DNA of 64,000 nucleotides from the NCBI RefSeq assembly GCF_000330725.2, contig NZ_AMZY02000003.1, forward strand, positions 1 to 64,000. Direction: 5' to 3'. Of this stretch, positions 42,382 through 51,876 are shown in pieces; position 1 is the stretch's first letter, and each line of letters starts with the position of its first letter. A model generated the notes under the pieces. It saw only the letters and a program-made list of their open reading frames with translations. It was not told where the DNA came from and searched no databases. A program made the position numbers and the translations under genes. Source of the stretch: Mariniradius saccharolyticus AK6 (GTDB taxonomy: Bacteria; Bacteroidota; Bacteroidia; Cytophagales; Cyclobacteriaceae).

Positions 42382-43206
42382 CTAGGATGCGGTATCCTGT
42401 GGGGTGGATTCCAGCTTACCTTTAAATCCCCTTACATAGTTGCGACTGAGGCGGAGCATTGTGCCATCCTTGAGTGAGACGTCATAGTCACCATTTTGCC
42501 TTGATTGATGGGACTTTACAAAGGTTAGATTGACTATCGTCGACTTGTGGATGCGTAGAAAGAAATTGGGATCCAACTTGCCGGATAGGGATTTCAAGGT
42601 TTCGGACAAGAGGTATTTCTTTTCGCCCACATGGATATTGGTATATGGGGGATTGGCAGAGAGGTAGGCAATTTGTCTGGTGTCAATATGTACATAGCTT
42701 TCACCTTCCTTTACGACCAAGGAAGCGGGATATTCGACCACCGGCAGATCGATTTTGAGCTGTTTTCTCTTTTCCCAAAAAAGAAAAAAGCCGATTGGCA
42801 ATGAGTATAGTGCCAAAAGCGCAAAGTAATATTCCAAAACACCGTATTGGAACGATTGCCAATACGGAAAAGCTTGTGGAAAGAAAACGGCCGAAATCAA
42901 CCAAATCAAAGTGGGGTAGGCAAACGCATGTCCCAAAATTGGGCCGAGTATCCAAAGCGGGAAGTTTTCATTTTTTGCGAAGCGAAACTGCAAAATCCAA
43001 AACGGAATAAAGAGCCACCAAAAACTACTGAACAGGAATGACTCCGAAAAATAGTAGGAGTGTCGCTGAAATCTCGACTCCCAATAGTCGAAGGAGAGGG
43101 TTAGGAGGATGCATATGAAAATTGGGACCGCAAAAGCTAAAGTCTTTTTTGATTTCGATATGCTGCGGTAAATGCTCAATGTAGATTTACATTCAATCGG
43201 TTCCAA
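42382..43206 (-). CDS. membrane-bound LytTR transcription regulator
   Basis: 274 residues. Four membrane segments (about 22-150, for example AFAVPIFICILLTLSF and LALYSLPIGFFLFW) precede a LytTR DNA-binding domain with VHIDTRQIAYLSANPPYTNI, FFLRIHKSTIVNL and GTMLRLSRNYVRGFK. Such one-component regulators link a membrane event to gene control without a kinase. The start is TTG at 43206: in this frame the CDF stop codon lies only two codons upstream, so no earlier start exists, and there is no suitable ATG. Three bases separate it from the CDF gene, which argues for coupled translation. Confidence 0.88.
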   Translation of the reverse strand: MEPIECKSTLSIYRSISKSKKTLAFAVPIFICILLTLSFDYWESRFQRHSYYFSESFLFSSFWWLFIPFWILQFRFAKNENFPLWILGPILGHAFAYPTLIWLISAVFFPQAFPYWQSFQYGVLEYYFALLALYSLPIGFFLFWEKRKQLKIDLPVVEYPASLVVKEGESYVHIDTRQIAYLSANPPYTNIHVGEKKYLLSETLKSLSGKLDPNFFLRIHKSTIVNLTFVKSHQSRQNGDYDVSLKDGTMLRLSRNYVRGFKGKLESTPQDTAS

Positions 43207-43209
43207 ACA

Positions 43210-44142
43210 CTACACCGCCCACTTCCGATCTCCGGTAAAAGCCACGTTGAGCCACTTTTTGAGGCTGATGGGCTTCATTTGGGACAGGATTTCCTCTCTA
43301 ATTTGATCTTGTTCTGCCAGTGTCGGTTGCCAGCCATCCGGAGACACAACGAAGTCGATCTCGATAAACAACTTTGGACCCGACTTGGAAACACGGAGGA
43401 ATGATTCCTGAAATTTGTATTTCTTTTCCACGCCCTCGACTATCTCGTCGCAAAGGTCATAGTATTTGTCATCGGCAGCCATGTCGACAAGCTCCCGTAT
43501 CTGCCTTCCCATGTTTAGGATCGGGACTTTGAGGAAATAGGCCGAGACAAGCATGACCATGATGGGGTCCATGTACGGCTGATATCCTACAAATGGTGTA
43601 AACTCAAGCCCGAAAGACAACATAAATCCAGCGAACACCGCCAAGCTTAGGAAAGTATCCATCAGCCATTGCTGTGATTCGGCTTCCACGAGACCGGAGG
43701 CGGAGGAGTTACTTTTTTTCTTGAGAAAAAGATACACCAAGTAGCACCCGACGGTGGCAATAAAGGCATAAACCACGCCCGAACCAGCGTTGACTTCTTG
43801 CCCTCCGGAAATGAAAGTCGAAAATCCCGAGAAGAACGAGAAGAGACAAAGGATCGTGATGACAAGGAACTTTCCCAAAATGATAATCGGCTCGATCATT
43901 TCCTTTCCGTAGGGAAAGCGCTCAAAGTCCTGTTTTTGCATGTAGCTCGCTGTAATCAGTGAGATAGAGGAAAGCCCCACGCTTATCAGGGAGTAAATAC
44001 CATCGAACAGGATGATCTTGGAGTTGACGACCACACCCCATACGACCGCCAACACAGCAAAAAAGAGTGCACCAAAGACCGATATTCGGAGTAGGCTGTT
44101 TTCTTTACTGTGGTTTGTGGTGGACACGTTGTTGTTGGACAT
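43210..44142 (-). CDS. cation diffusion facilitator-like transporter
   Basis: 310 residues; six membrane segments (about 20-215) and a C-terminal cytoplasmic domain (about 220-310, GPKLFIEIDFVV). The family's FPYGKEMIEPI loop after TM2 is present. The DxxxD and HxxxD zinc site of the best-studied CDF proteins is not seen: TM2 has FDGIYSLIS and TM5 has QQWLMDTFLS. This subgroup may carry another cation or use other ligands. It leads the unit with the LytTR regulator (three bases on). It is divergent from the patatin gene. Confidence 0.87.
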   Translation of the reverse strand: MSNNNVSTTNHSKENSLLRISVFGALFFAVLAVVWGVVVNSKIILFDGIYSLISVGLSSISLITASYMQKQDFERFPYGKEMIEPIIILGKFLVITILCLFSFFSGFSTFISGGQEVNAGSGVVYAFIATVGCYLVYLFLKKKSNSSASGLVEAESQQWLMDTFLSLAVFAGFMLSFGLEFTPFVGYQPYMDPIMVMLVSAYFLKVPILNMGRQIRELVDMAADDKYYDLCDEIVEGVEKKYKFQESFLRVSKSGPKLFIEIDFVVSPDGWQPTLAEQDQIREEILSQMKPISLKKWLNVAFTGDRKWAV

Positions 44143-44194
44143 ATATAGAGCGAAATGAATGTTGATTTTAGAAAAAATTCCGCAGATTGGCTAC

Positions 44195-44225
44195 TTGGCA
44201 TGCCGATTCCTTTTGGATAATTCTG
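44195..44225 (+). promoter_or_regulatory. predicted promoter of the patatin-barrel gene
   Basis: TTGG (44195-44198), a 19-base spacer and TAATTCTG (44218-44225), 7 of 8 to TAnnTTTG. The start of transcription would be near 44232, 40 bases before the ATG. Confidence 0.38.
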
Positions 44226-44271
44226 TTTTTTCAGTGAATTTTCAAATTGAACTATCCCTGGCGTCCTTTTT

Positions 44272-46620
44272 ATGATTTACTCCAAAATAAAGTTTGTTTT
44301 TCAGCTTGTTTCCTTATTGATTTTATTCAGCATGTCCAATGTTTTGGCCCAGGGGACAAAAGGGAAGGAGCCAAAAATAGGTTTGGTTCTCAGCGGCGGT
44401 GGTGCAAAGGGCATGGCACACGTGGGCGTATTGCGCTATATGGAAAAAGCGGGGATCCGCCCCGACTATATCGTAGGGACGAGTATGGGTTCGGTCATCG
44501 GTGGGATGTATGCGCTTGGCTACAGCGCGGACGAATTGGAGGCCATCATCCGGAGCTCCGATTGGGAGCTGATCGTGTCCAATCGGGTCGGGTTCAATGA
44601 TATTTCCTTTGAGGAAAAGGAATACTACAACCGCTATATCGTGGAATTACCGGTGGTAGGAACCAAGGTGGGTTTTCCGTCCGGATTGATAGAGGGGCAA
44701 AAGCTTGCCGAGACGCTGCATTATTACACTTGGCCGGCCAACGAAATAAGGAACTTTGACAGCCTCCCGATCCCCTTCCGTTGTATCGCAACTGACGTCA
44801 GAAACGGCGAAGGTATTGTCATCAAAAGTGGTTCTCTGCAGGATGCATTGAGGGCAAGTTTGGCGATTCCGACGTTTTTCACGCCCTTTGATATGGACAG
44901 TACGCTAGCTGTCGATGGTGGAGTCGTCAATAATTTTCCAGTCGATGTGGTCAGGGAAATGGGTGCGGATATCGTCATCGGCGTGAATGTCAGTGATGAA
45001 GATTTTATTGACCCAAAGGAATTGGGGTCATTCGCGGCGATTTTGATGCAGATTGCCATGTCCAAGTCCTATAGCAAGTTGATAGATAACATCAAAAATA
45101 CGGACATCTACATCAAACCGGATTTGAAGAATAATTCCACAGGGAGTTTTGGAAAATATGATGAAATACTGCGCCTTGGGGATGCGGCGGGTCAGCAGTA
45201 CTACGAAAGATTCAAAGCCCTGGCCGATAGCTTGGGTATCAATCGACCTACACTTGGAATTGGCTTGGAGGTCGAACCGATACATGTTTCAAAAATCGAA
45301 GTAAGTGGGAACAAGCTTTTTTCTGATCTCCTGATCACCTCGAAGCTTGGCATTGAAGAGGGAGACATCGTTACTAGAAACCAAGTGCGGGATGGCATAT
45401 CCCGTGTTTTTGGTATCAATGGATTTTACAAAGTCGATTACAGCCTGATAAAACAGGAGGACGATTCGCATATCCTGCAAATCAGGACACGCGAAAAACC
45501 CAAGAATCTCCTTTTTGCCTCTTTCCACTACGACAATGAGTTTTCTGTGGGATTGGTACTCAATCTGACCATGCGCGATCTTATCGGAAAATCGTCCCGA
45601 ACCGTAGTCGTCGGGGATATCTCCGAAAATCCGAAACTGAGACTCGATTACTACAAGTACTTTGGGATGAAAAAGAAGTATGCGCTCTTTCTTCGCTATG
45701 AATACCTCAACCAGGAAATCCCGGTATTTGAAAATGGACGTAGTGTGGACCAGAATATCAACCGCGAACGCAGGATTCTTGCAAATATCATGTCCACCCA
45801 ATCTTTGAAAGAGACTTTTGTGATTGGTTTGATGAACGAAAATGAGAAGTCCAGCTCTAGGTTCAATGTCCGCACGCCCGAAGATGTGAAAAATGCGGCT
45901 CGGAACTTTTGGGGTGTTCGCTTCATGTATTACCGCAACTCCCTCAACGACCGAAATTATGCGACAAGGGGCGCTGAGTCTATTGTGGAACCCATGTTTC
46001 AATTTGGGAACAAATTTAGCCTCAACTTGAACGAGGGAGTTGACACGCTTTTCCTCGACACCGAAATAGGCACTTTGCCTATTCCCGCTGAATTGATCCC
46101 GACCTTGGTCAACTCAATTACCCCCGGCCCGTACATGACGTTCTATTTCAAATATATCAAGTATTTCCCCCTGAGCCGGAAATTTCAGGTGGTCCCGACT
46201 CTGGCCACGGGTCTGACCGTGTCAGGTGAAAGCGAAAACAAGATATTCAGCAATTTCTCCGCGGGTGGACATCAGCGGATTCGATTCAATGATACCAGAG
46301 TATGGGGTTTGAATTATCGGGAATTCAATGCTGCGAATATTGGCAAAATCGGCGCTGAGCTGCAATATGTGGCTTTACCCACGGTTTACTTCCGAACGGG
46401 GTTCAATCTTGCCAGCTTCAGCGACCACGTCCCGTTGGAGCAATGGGGGACCGCATTTTTCGACCAATTGGGTGACAACGCCCTGTTTGGGTATGGGGCT
46501 GATATCACGCTCAAGACCTTGCTAGGCCCAATTACGGGTGGTATCAGTACCAATACCGTGGACAAGAATGTGCGTTTCTATCTTTCGGTAGGCTACTCCT
46601 TCAATTTTGCGGATCGCTGA
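44272..46620 (+). CDS. patatin-like phospholipase fused to a POTRA and outer-membrane barrel
   Basis: 782 residues. Signal peptide (about 1-26, ending VLAQ); patatin domain (35-330) with oxyanion SGGGAKGMAHVG, nucleophile Ser71 in GTSMGS and Asp215 in DGGVVNNFP, so the Ser-Asp dyad is complete; a POTRA-like domain (about 340-410, IHVSKIEVSGNKLFSDLLIT); and a BamA/Omp85-type barrel to the C-terminus (VRFYLSVGYSFNFADR, typical aromatic end). The domain order is that of type Vd autotransporters such as PlpD, in which the lipase is translocated by its own barrel. Fused proteins of this kind are common in Bacteroidota. It precedes the MATE gene by 164 bases. Confidence 0.94.
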   Translation: MIYSKIKFVFQLVSLLILFSMSNVLAQGTKGKEPKIGLVLSGGGAKGMAHVGVLRYMEKAGIRPDYIVGTSMGSVIGGMYALGYSADELEAIIRSSDWELIVSNRVGFNDISFEEKEYYNRYIVELPVVGTKVGFPSGLIEGQKLAETLHYYTWPANEIRNFDSLPIPFRCIATDVRNGEGIVIKSGSLQDALRASLAIPTFFTPFDMDSTLAVDGGVVNNFPVDVVREMGADIVIGVNVSDEDFIDPKELGSFAAILMQIAMSKSYSKLIDNIKNTDIYIKPDLKNNSTGSFGKYDEILRLGDAAGQQYYERFKALADSLGINRPTLGIGLEVEPIHVSKIEVSGNKLFSDLLITSKLGIEEGDIVTRNQVRDGISRVFGINGFYKVDYSLIKQEDDSHILQIRTREKPKNLLFASFHYDNEFSVGLVLNLTMRDLIGKSSRTVVVGDISENPKLRLDYYKYFGMKKKYALFLRYEYLNQEIPVFENGRSVDQNINRERRILANIMSTQSLKETFVIGLMNENEKSSSRFNVRTPEDVKNAARNFWGVRFMYYRNSLNDRNYATRGAESIVEPMFQFGNKFSLNLNEGVDTLFLDTEIGTLPIPAELIPTLVNSITPGPYMTFYFKYIKYFPLSRKFQVVPTLATGLTVSGESENKIFSNFSAGGHQRIRFNDTRVWGLNYREFNAANIGKIGAELQYVALPTVYFRTGFNLASFSDHVPLEQWGTAFFDQLGDNALFGYGADITLKTLLGPITGGISTNTVDKNVRFYLSVGYSFNFADR

Positions 46621-46784
46621 TCCGATTGAAAATCAGCCATGTTTGTATTGCATATTTTGACAATTTCCCAGACTTTTGTGGGGTTATGAAGGTCTTCGAT
46701 TTTACCTCGCTCATTTAAGTTCCGAATTAACCATTCGCGGACCATTGTTTCACTTGCCTTTTTTGAGGCTACACCTTCATTTCC

Positions 46785-48176
46785 ATGACAATCAAATCAT
46801 TCATAAAGCATTTCAAATTGGCCGTTAGCGGCTTTGAGGAGGATTTTACCCAAATCAGCATCAAAAAAGCGATTTTTTATCTTTCCATTCCCATGATCTT
46901 GGAGATGGCGATGGAGTCGCTTTTTGCAGTGGTGGATATCTTCTTTGTTGGAAAACTCGGTGTGCATGCGGTGGCTACGGTTGGGTTGACTGAGTCCGTA
47001 TTGACGATTATTTATTCCATTGCGATGGGCCTCAGTATGGCGGCCACGGCTATAGTCGCAAGGCGGATTGGAGAAAAAAAGCCCAAAGAGGCTTCTACAT
47101 CCGCATTTCAGGCCATTTTGGTATGCTCTATATTCGCTATTGCCATCGCGGGATTGGGAGTTTGGCAAGCCAGGACTTTGCTGAGTCTGATGGGCGGAGA
47201 GCCTGAGGTGATTGAATCCGGCTATCGCTATACGCAGATCATTTTTGGTGGCAATGTGTTTGTAATGTTGCTTTTTCTTATCAACGGTATCTTCAGGGGT
47301 GCTGGCAATGCGGCAGTCGCCATGAAGGCGCTTTGGATCGCCAACGGTGTCAATATGGTGTTGGATCCGATATTGATCTTCGGAGTTGGTCCGATCCCAG
47401 CAATGGGATTGGAGGGCGCTGCGTGGGCAACCACCACAGGCAGGGGTGTGGGTGTAGTTTTCCAGTTTATCGTCTTGTTCAACGGCGGCTCGGTGATCAA
47501 GTTCTATTGGGAATCCCTCAAACTCGAACTTGCCACGGTATGGTCAATTCTCAAGATTGCTTCTGGTGGAATGGGTCAATTTCTCATCGAATCGGCGTCA
47601 TGGATCTTCCTGATGCGGATTATTTCTGACTCTGGCTCCGTGGCGCTTGCGGGATATACGATTGCGGTTCGTATCATCATCTTTGCTTTGCTTCCTGCTT
47701 GGGGACTTTCCAATGCCGCTGCGACCTTGGTAGGGCAAAATCTCGGTGCTTTGCAACCCGGAAAAGCAGAACGTTCTGCTTGGTTTTCTGCCAAGTTGGC
47801 TGCGGGATTTCTGGGGCTTTGCTCCGTGGTATTTATTGGGGGTGCCGGATTCTTCATTTCCATTTTTAACCAACAAGCTGACGTCATCGACGTCGGTAGG
47901 ATGGGCTTGACGATCATTTGCTTGGGCTATGTGTTTTTTGGATTTGGGATGGTCATGAGTCAATCGCTCAATGGTGCTGGCGATACCAAAACCCCCACGA
48001 TCATCAATTTGGCGGTACTTTGGGGATTTCAGATTCCCTTTGCCTACGTGTTGGCCAAGACGCTTGGACTGGGGGCAAATGGCGTCTTTACCGCGATAGC
48101 AGTCAGCCATTCGCTCCATGCGGTAGTCAGTACTGTTGTATTCAGAAAAGGCAATTGGAAGTTGGTCAGTGTTTAG
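46785..48176 (+). CDS. MATE family efflux transporter
   Basis: 463 residues with about twelve membrane segments in two bundles (46-210 and 260-450). Typical points are SIPMILEMAMESLFAVVDIF, FVGKLGVHAVATVGLTES at TM1-TM2 and MSQSLNGAGDTKTPTIINL in the second half. MATE proteins export drugs or metabolites against Na+ or H+ gradients; substrate is unknown. It is followed by the TerB-like gene with its own promoter. Confidence 0.95.
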   Translation: MTIKSFIKHFKLAVSGFEEDFTQISIKKAIFYLSIPMILEMAMESLFAVVDIFFVGKLGVHAVATVGLTESVLTIIYSIAMGLSMAATAIVARRIGEKKPKEASTSAFQAILVCSIFAIAIAGLGVWQARTLLSLMGGEPEVIESGYRYTQIIFGGNVFVMLLFLINGIFRGAGNAAVAMKALWIANGVNMVLDPILIFGVGPIPAMGLEGAAWATTTGRGVGVVFQFIVLFNGGSVIKFYWESLKLELATVWSILKIASGGMGQFLIESASWIFLMRIISDSGSVALAGYTIAVRIIIFALLPAWGLSNAAATLVGQNLGALQPGKAERSAWFSAKLAAGFLGLCSVVFIGGAGFFISIFNQQADVIDVGRMGLTIICLGYVFFGFGMVMSQSLNGAGDTKTPTIINLAVLWGFQIPFAYVLAKTLGLGANGVFTAIAVSHSLHAVVSTVVFRKGNWKLVSV

Positions 48177-48233
48177 GCGGTCGATTGGTTTGGTAAACAG
48201 TGCCGAAATCCAGTGACAGGAGAAAACATGTTT

Positions 48234-48264
48234 TTTGAATTTGAAGCATTTATTCCTAGTTTTA
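48234..48264 (+). promoter_or_regulatory. predicted promoter of the TerB-like gene
   Basis: TTTG (48234-48237), exactly 19 bases, then TAGTTTTA (48257-48264), 7 of 8 to TAnnTTTG. The start would be near 48270, which excludes the TTG at 48235 as start codon and supports ATG 48289. Confidence 0.5.
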
Positions 48265-48288
48265 AATAGATCAATTTTTCTCAAAAAG

Positions 48289-48795
48289 ATGGCAGATAAA
48301 ACCGCATACAACAATCTCAAAGGCCTGCTCGAAGGCATTTCGGCCGACGGAAGGATCAGTTCCAATGAGTTCCAAGCGCTGAAATCTTGGTGCCAGACAC
48401 ATCAGCAGCTTGCTGAGGAAAAGAAAGTTTTTGGTCTTTTTCATAAGAAGATCCTGAAAATCGTCTCCGATGGAAAAGTGACGTCTGAAGAAATCGGCGA
48501 AATGAAGCAAATCCTAAATAAGTATGAGTATTACTTCAACTTGTCGGTGGACTTGAAGGCCGATCTTCATTTCTTACAAGGGATTTGCTATGGAATCATG
48601 GCCGACGGGGATATCAACAAATACGAGCTCCACATGCTGAAACAATGGCTTTCGGATAATGCACCAATCAGGACCACCAAGCCTTTTGACGAAATCTATG
48701 GCATCATAGAATCTGTATTGGAAGATGGTAAGATCGATGATGAAGAATACAAAAAACTCCAAACCTACTTCAAGGAATTTATCAAACTGGAATAA
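48289..48795 (+). CDS. TerB-like helical protein
   Basis: 168 residues from the ATG at 48289. It is all-helical with two similar halves: LKGLLEGISADGRISSNEFQ and LQGICYGIMADGDINKYELH, plus IIESVLEDGKIDDEEYKKLQ. The repeated D-G-x-I-x-x-x-E pattern is that of tellurite-resistance TerB folds, which bind metal through acidic residues. No tellurium genes are nearby; the molecular role is unknown. A terminator follows at once. Confidence 0.82.
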   Translation: MADKTAYNNLKGLLEGISADGRISSNEFQALKSWCQTHQQLAEEKKVFGLFHKKILKIVSDGKVTSEEIGEMKQILNKYEYYFNLSVDLKADLHFLQGICYGIMADGDINKYELHMLKQWLSDNAPIRTTKPFDEIYGIIESVLEDGKIDDEEYKKLQTYFKEFIKLE

Positions 48796-48801
48796 ATACC
48801 G

Positions 48802-48835
48802 AAAGCCCCTTTGATCCGAACCGAGGGGCTTTTTT
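48802..48835 (+). terminator. rho-independent terminator of the TerB-like gene
   Basis: AAAGCCCCT and AGGGGCTTT pair around a 13-base loop and are followed by T, a few bases after the stop. Confidence 0.85.
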
Positions 48836-48995
48836 CATGTATCAAGAACGCCTGTGCCTCGGGTTTCTTCAGATTTTTTGGTTTTGGTCCAAACTTGATT
48901 TCCTTGTCTGCCATTTTTTCCACGACATCTTTTGTCATTGATTTTTATGATCGGGAGAAATTCCTTTGATTTAAATTCTAACAGCATCGACACTC

Positions 48996-51845
48996 ATGGA
49001 AAGTTTTTTGAAGGAAACCGCTTCCGCCATTCTAAGGGATTACAAGGACCTGCACAACTTGGTCCTTGTCCTGCCCAACAGACGCGCGGGATTGTTTTTC
49101 ACGCAGCATTTGGGCCAGTTAATAGATAAGCCCACTTGGATGCCACAGGTGAAAACGATCGAGGACTTATTTTTCCAATTGGCGGGAAAGAGACCGGCGG
49201 ATGATTTGACATTGATTTTTGAGCTTTATCGGGTTTACCAAAACATCCATCCCCAACCCGAGTCATTTGACCGATTTTATTTTTGGGGCGAAATGATCCT
49301 GAAGGATTTCAACGACCTTGACCAGTTTATGGTCGATGCGGGAAAATTGTACCATCAGCTTTCCGAACTCAAGGAACTGGAATCTGATCTGGGGTACCTG
49401 AGTCCAGCCCAGATCGAGTTGATTAGGCAGTTTTGGCGTTCATTCGAACGACAGGACCGCAAGCATCAGGAGAAATTCCTCAAATTTTGGCAGTTGCTCG
49501 GGCCGCTTTACCAGTCTTTTCAAAGTGCCTTGGAACTGTCGGGTTTGACCTATTCGGGACGGATTTATCGGCAGGTGGCAGAAGACCTGGAAAAGCTGGA
49601 GCGACCTGATAAGCATTTTGTTTTTATAGGTTTCAATGCCTTTACCCGAACTGAGGAAAAATTGGTGAAGCATTTCGTGTCCAGTTTTGGGGCCAGGATT
49701 TTTTGGGATGTGGACCACTATTATGTGGAGGATGAAAGGCAGGAAGCAGGTTTGTTTTTTCGGGATTATCGTAACGACAGGATTTTTGGACCGACCTTTC
49801 CCAAAGAACTGCCAAAATTTATCGGTGGGAGGAAGCATATGGTCAAAGTGTACGCGACACCCCTGAAAACTAGCCAGGCAAATGTCGTAGGAGCCATTTT
49901 GGAACAACTCGGACCTGAAGAAAATTGGGAGCAGACGGTTGTCATATTGCCGGATGAGGGTTTGCTTTTTCCCTTGCTTCATGCCCTGCCGCCACAAGTC
50001 CAAAAAGTGAACGTGACGATGGGCTACCCGGTCAAAAACTCGCCGGTATATGCGTTTTTGGAGTCTGTATTGGAATTGCAGCGGTATATCAGGCTTGTTG
50101 AGGGTGAGGTGTTTTTCTATCATAATCCGTTAAGGAATCTCCTCGCAGCACCTTATCTGAAGGAACAAAACCAAGTGTTTGTCGAGGATCTTTTCCAACA
50201 GATGGTCGAGCAAAATCTCATTTATATCCCGCAGCGGGTCTTACACGAGGGAGGTCCATTTTTTAGGCTGTTGTTCCAACAAGTCGCTTCAAAGGATTTG
50301 TTTTCTTATCTCTCACAGGTTATTCAGTCCCTTGCGGAAGGCATGAAAGATGATTCCCTACAGCGCTCTTACCTGTACCAGAGCTTTCGGCAACTCAATC
50401 GGCTCAAAGAAGTATTCGAAGGGCAGGGTGCCTTGGATTTGGACAGGGAATTGTTTATCCGACTCTTTAGACAGGTTTTTCAAGAGGTCAAGTTGCCATT
50501 TGAAGGCGAACCTTTGGAGGGCTTGCAAGTCATGGGCGTGCTCGAGTCACGGAACCTGGATTTCAAGCGATTGATCATCTGCAATATGAACGAGGGGAGT
50601 TTCCCCCCATCTGGCGGCATCAATTCCATGATCCCATTTAATCTGCGTAGAGCGTTTGGCTTGCCCGTGCAGGAGCAAAATGACGCCATCTATGCCTATA
50701 CCTTTTATCGGCTTCTCCACCGGGCACAGGAAGTCCATATGTTGTACTGCACCAATGCTGACCAAGGAAAGGCGGGGGAGAAAAGTCGCTACATCCTCCA
50801 AATGGAAACCGAAATGCAGGCTGATATCCAGGAGCAGACGGTGTTTATCCCCGTGGGCGTAAATAAAACCAAGGAAATTTCAATCGAAAAAACTCCCGAT
50901 ACCCTGCGGGCTTTGGAGAAGTTTCTGCTCGGTGCAGATGGGAAGTCGGAACGGGCTTTTTCTCCTTCCGTGCTCAACGCGTATTTGGAATGTCGGCTGA
51001 GGTTTTATTTTCAGGAAATTGCGGGGATCAAAGAAAAAGAGGAAATCAGTGAGGAGGTGGACGCTTCCGTGTTTGGAAACATAGCCCATTACAGTATGGA
51101 GTTTTTGTATGGGGGATTCATCGAGCGGAAGAAAAGGGATACGTTGGAGCCCGGTGATTTTGAAGACTTGAAGAAGAACTGGGTCTTCCCGGCGGTTGAA
51201 AAGGGCATTCGGAAGTTCTACCGATTGGACGAGCATGCTGATACCAAACTAAGTGGACAACTCGCTATCGTCAGGGATGTAATGCAGAAGTACCTTGAGC
51301 GTATATTGGATTTGGACGAGGTAGATGCGCCATTTACTTTGTTGACGATGGAGAAAAAATATCAGGCTTCGGTGGCCTTGGAGGATGGGAGGTTCGTTGC
51401 ACTCAAAGGCTTCATCGACCGGGTGGACCGGAAAGGGGAGATCATTCGTTTGATCGATTACAAGTCAGGAAACGACGAGAAATCATTTTCGGGTATCGAG
51501 AGTCTCTTTGACCGAGGAGCGGAAAAGCGCAACAAAGCGGCATTCCAAACGCTGTTTTATGGGCTCCTGTACCAATCCACCAATTCGGAAAACACCTCTC
51601 CACTCAAACCCGCGCTCTTCAATTTTCGGCAGATTTTTGAAGAGAACTTTAATCCATACCTGCAGCTAAAGATTGGTCGCGCTCAATACGAGGAAGTCCA
51701 AGATTACAGCGGTTTTTCGCAAGAATATGAGATAGGGCTAAGGGAAACACTCGAGGAATTGTTTGATCCGTCCGTTCCATTTTCCCAAACCGAAATCGTG
51801 AAAAAGTGTGAATACTGTCCTTATAAGGTGATTTGTGGGAGATAG
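48996..51845 (+). CDS. AddB-like PD-(D/E)XK nuclease family protein
   Basis: 949 residues. An N-terminal helicase-like but motif-poor region (1-620) includes LVLVLPNRRAGLFFTQHLGQ and LIICNMNEGSFPPSGG. The C-terminal nuclease domain (about 650-949) has FSPSVLNAYLECRLRFYFQE, GFIDRVDRKGEIIRLIDYKSG (catalytic D...DxK) and the tail CEYCPYKVICG. The Cys in LECR together with the three tail Cys are placed as in the 4Fe-4S staple of AddB. AddAB resects double-strand ends for recombination. The AddA helicase is not in this window. Confidence 0.88.
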   Translation: MESFLKETASAILRDYKDLHNLVLVLPNRRAGLFFTQHLGQLIDKPTWMPQVKTIEDLFFQLAGKRPADDLTLIFELYRVYQNIHPQPESFDRFYFWGEMILKDFNDLDQFMVDAGKLYHQLSELKELESDLGYLSPAQIELIRQFWRSFERQDRKHQEKFLKFWQLLGPLYQSFQSALELSGLTYSGRIYRQVAEDLEKLERPDKHFVFIGFNAFTRTEEKLVKHFVSSFGARIFWDVDHYYVEDERQEAGLFFRDYRNDRIFGPTFPKELPKFIGGRKHMVKVYATPLKTSQANVVGAILEQLGPEENWEQTVVILPDEGLLFPLLHALPPQVQKVNVTMGYPVKNSPVYAFLESVLELQRYIRLVEGEVFFYHNPLRNLLAAPYLKEQNQVFVEDLFQQMVEQNLIYIPQRVLHEGGPFFRLLFQQVASKDLFSYLSQVIQSLAEGMKDDSLQRSYLYQSFRQLNRLKEVFEGQGALDLDRELFIRLFRQVFQEVKLPFEGEPLEGLQVMGVLESRNLDFKRLIICNMNEGSFPPSGGINSMIPFNLRRAFGLPVQEQNDAIYAYTFYRLLHRAQEVHMLYCTNADQGKAGEKSRYILQMETEMQADIQEQTVFIPVGVNKTKEISIEKTPDTLRALEKFLLGADGKSERAFSPSVLNAYLECRLRFYFQEIAGIKEKEEISEEVDASVFGNIAHYSMEFLYGGFIERKKRDTLEPGDFEDLKKNWVFPAVEKGIRKFYRLDEHADTKLSGQLAIVRDVMQKYLERILDLDEVDAPFTLLTMEKKYQASVALEDGRFVALKGFIDRVDRKGEIIRLIDYKSGNDEKSFSGIESLFDRGAEKRNKAAFQTLFYGLLYQSTNSENTSPLKPALFNFRQIFEENFNPYLQLKIGRAQYEEVQDYSGFSQEYEIGLRETLEELFDPSVPFSQTEIVKKCEYCPYKVICGR

Positions 51846-51876
51846 AAAACTATCATTCAGGCGGTTGCCTCTTTGA

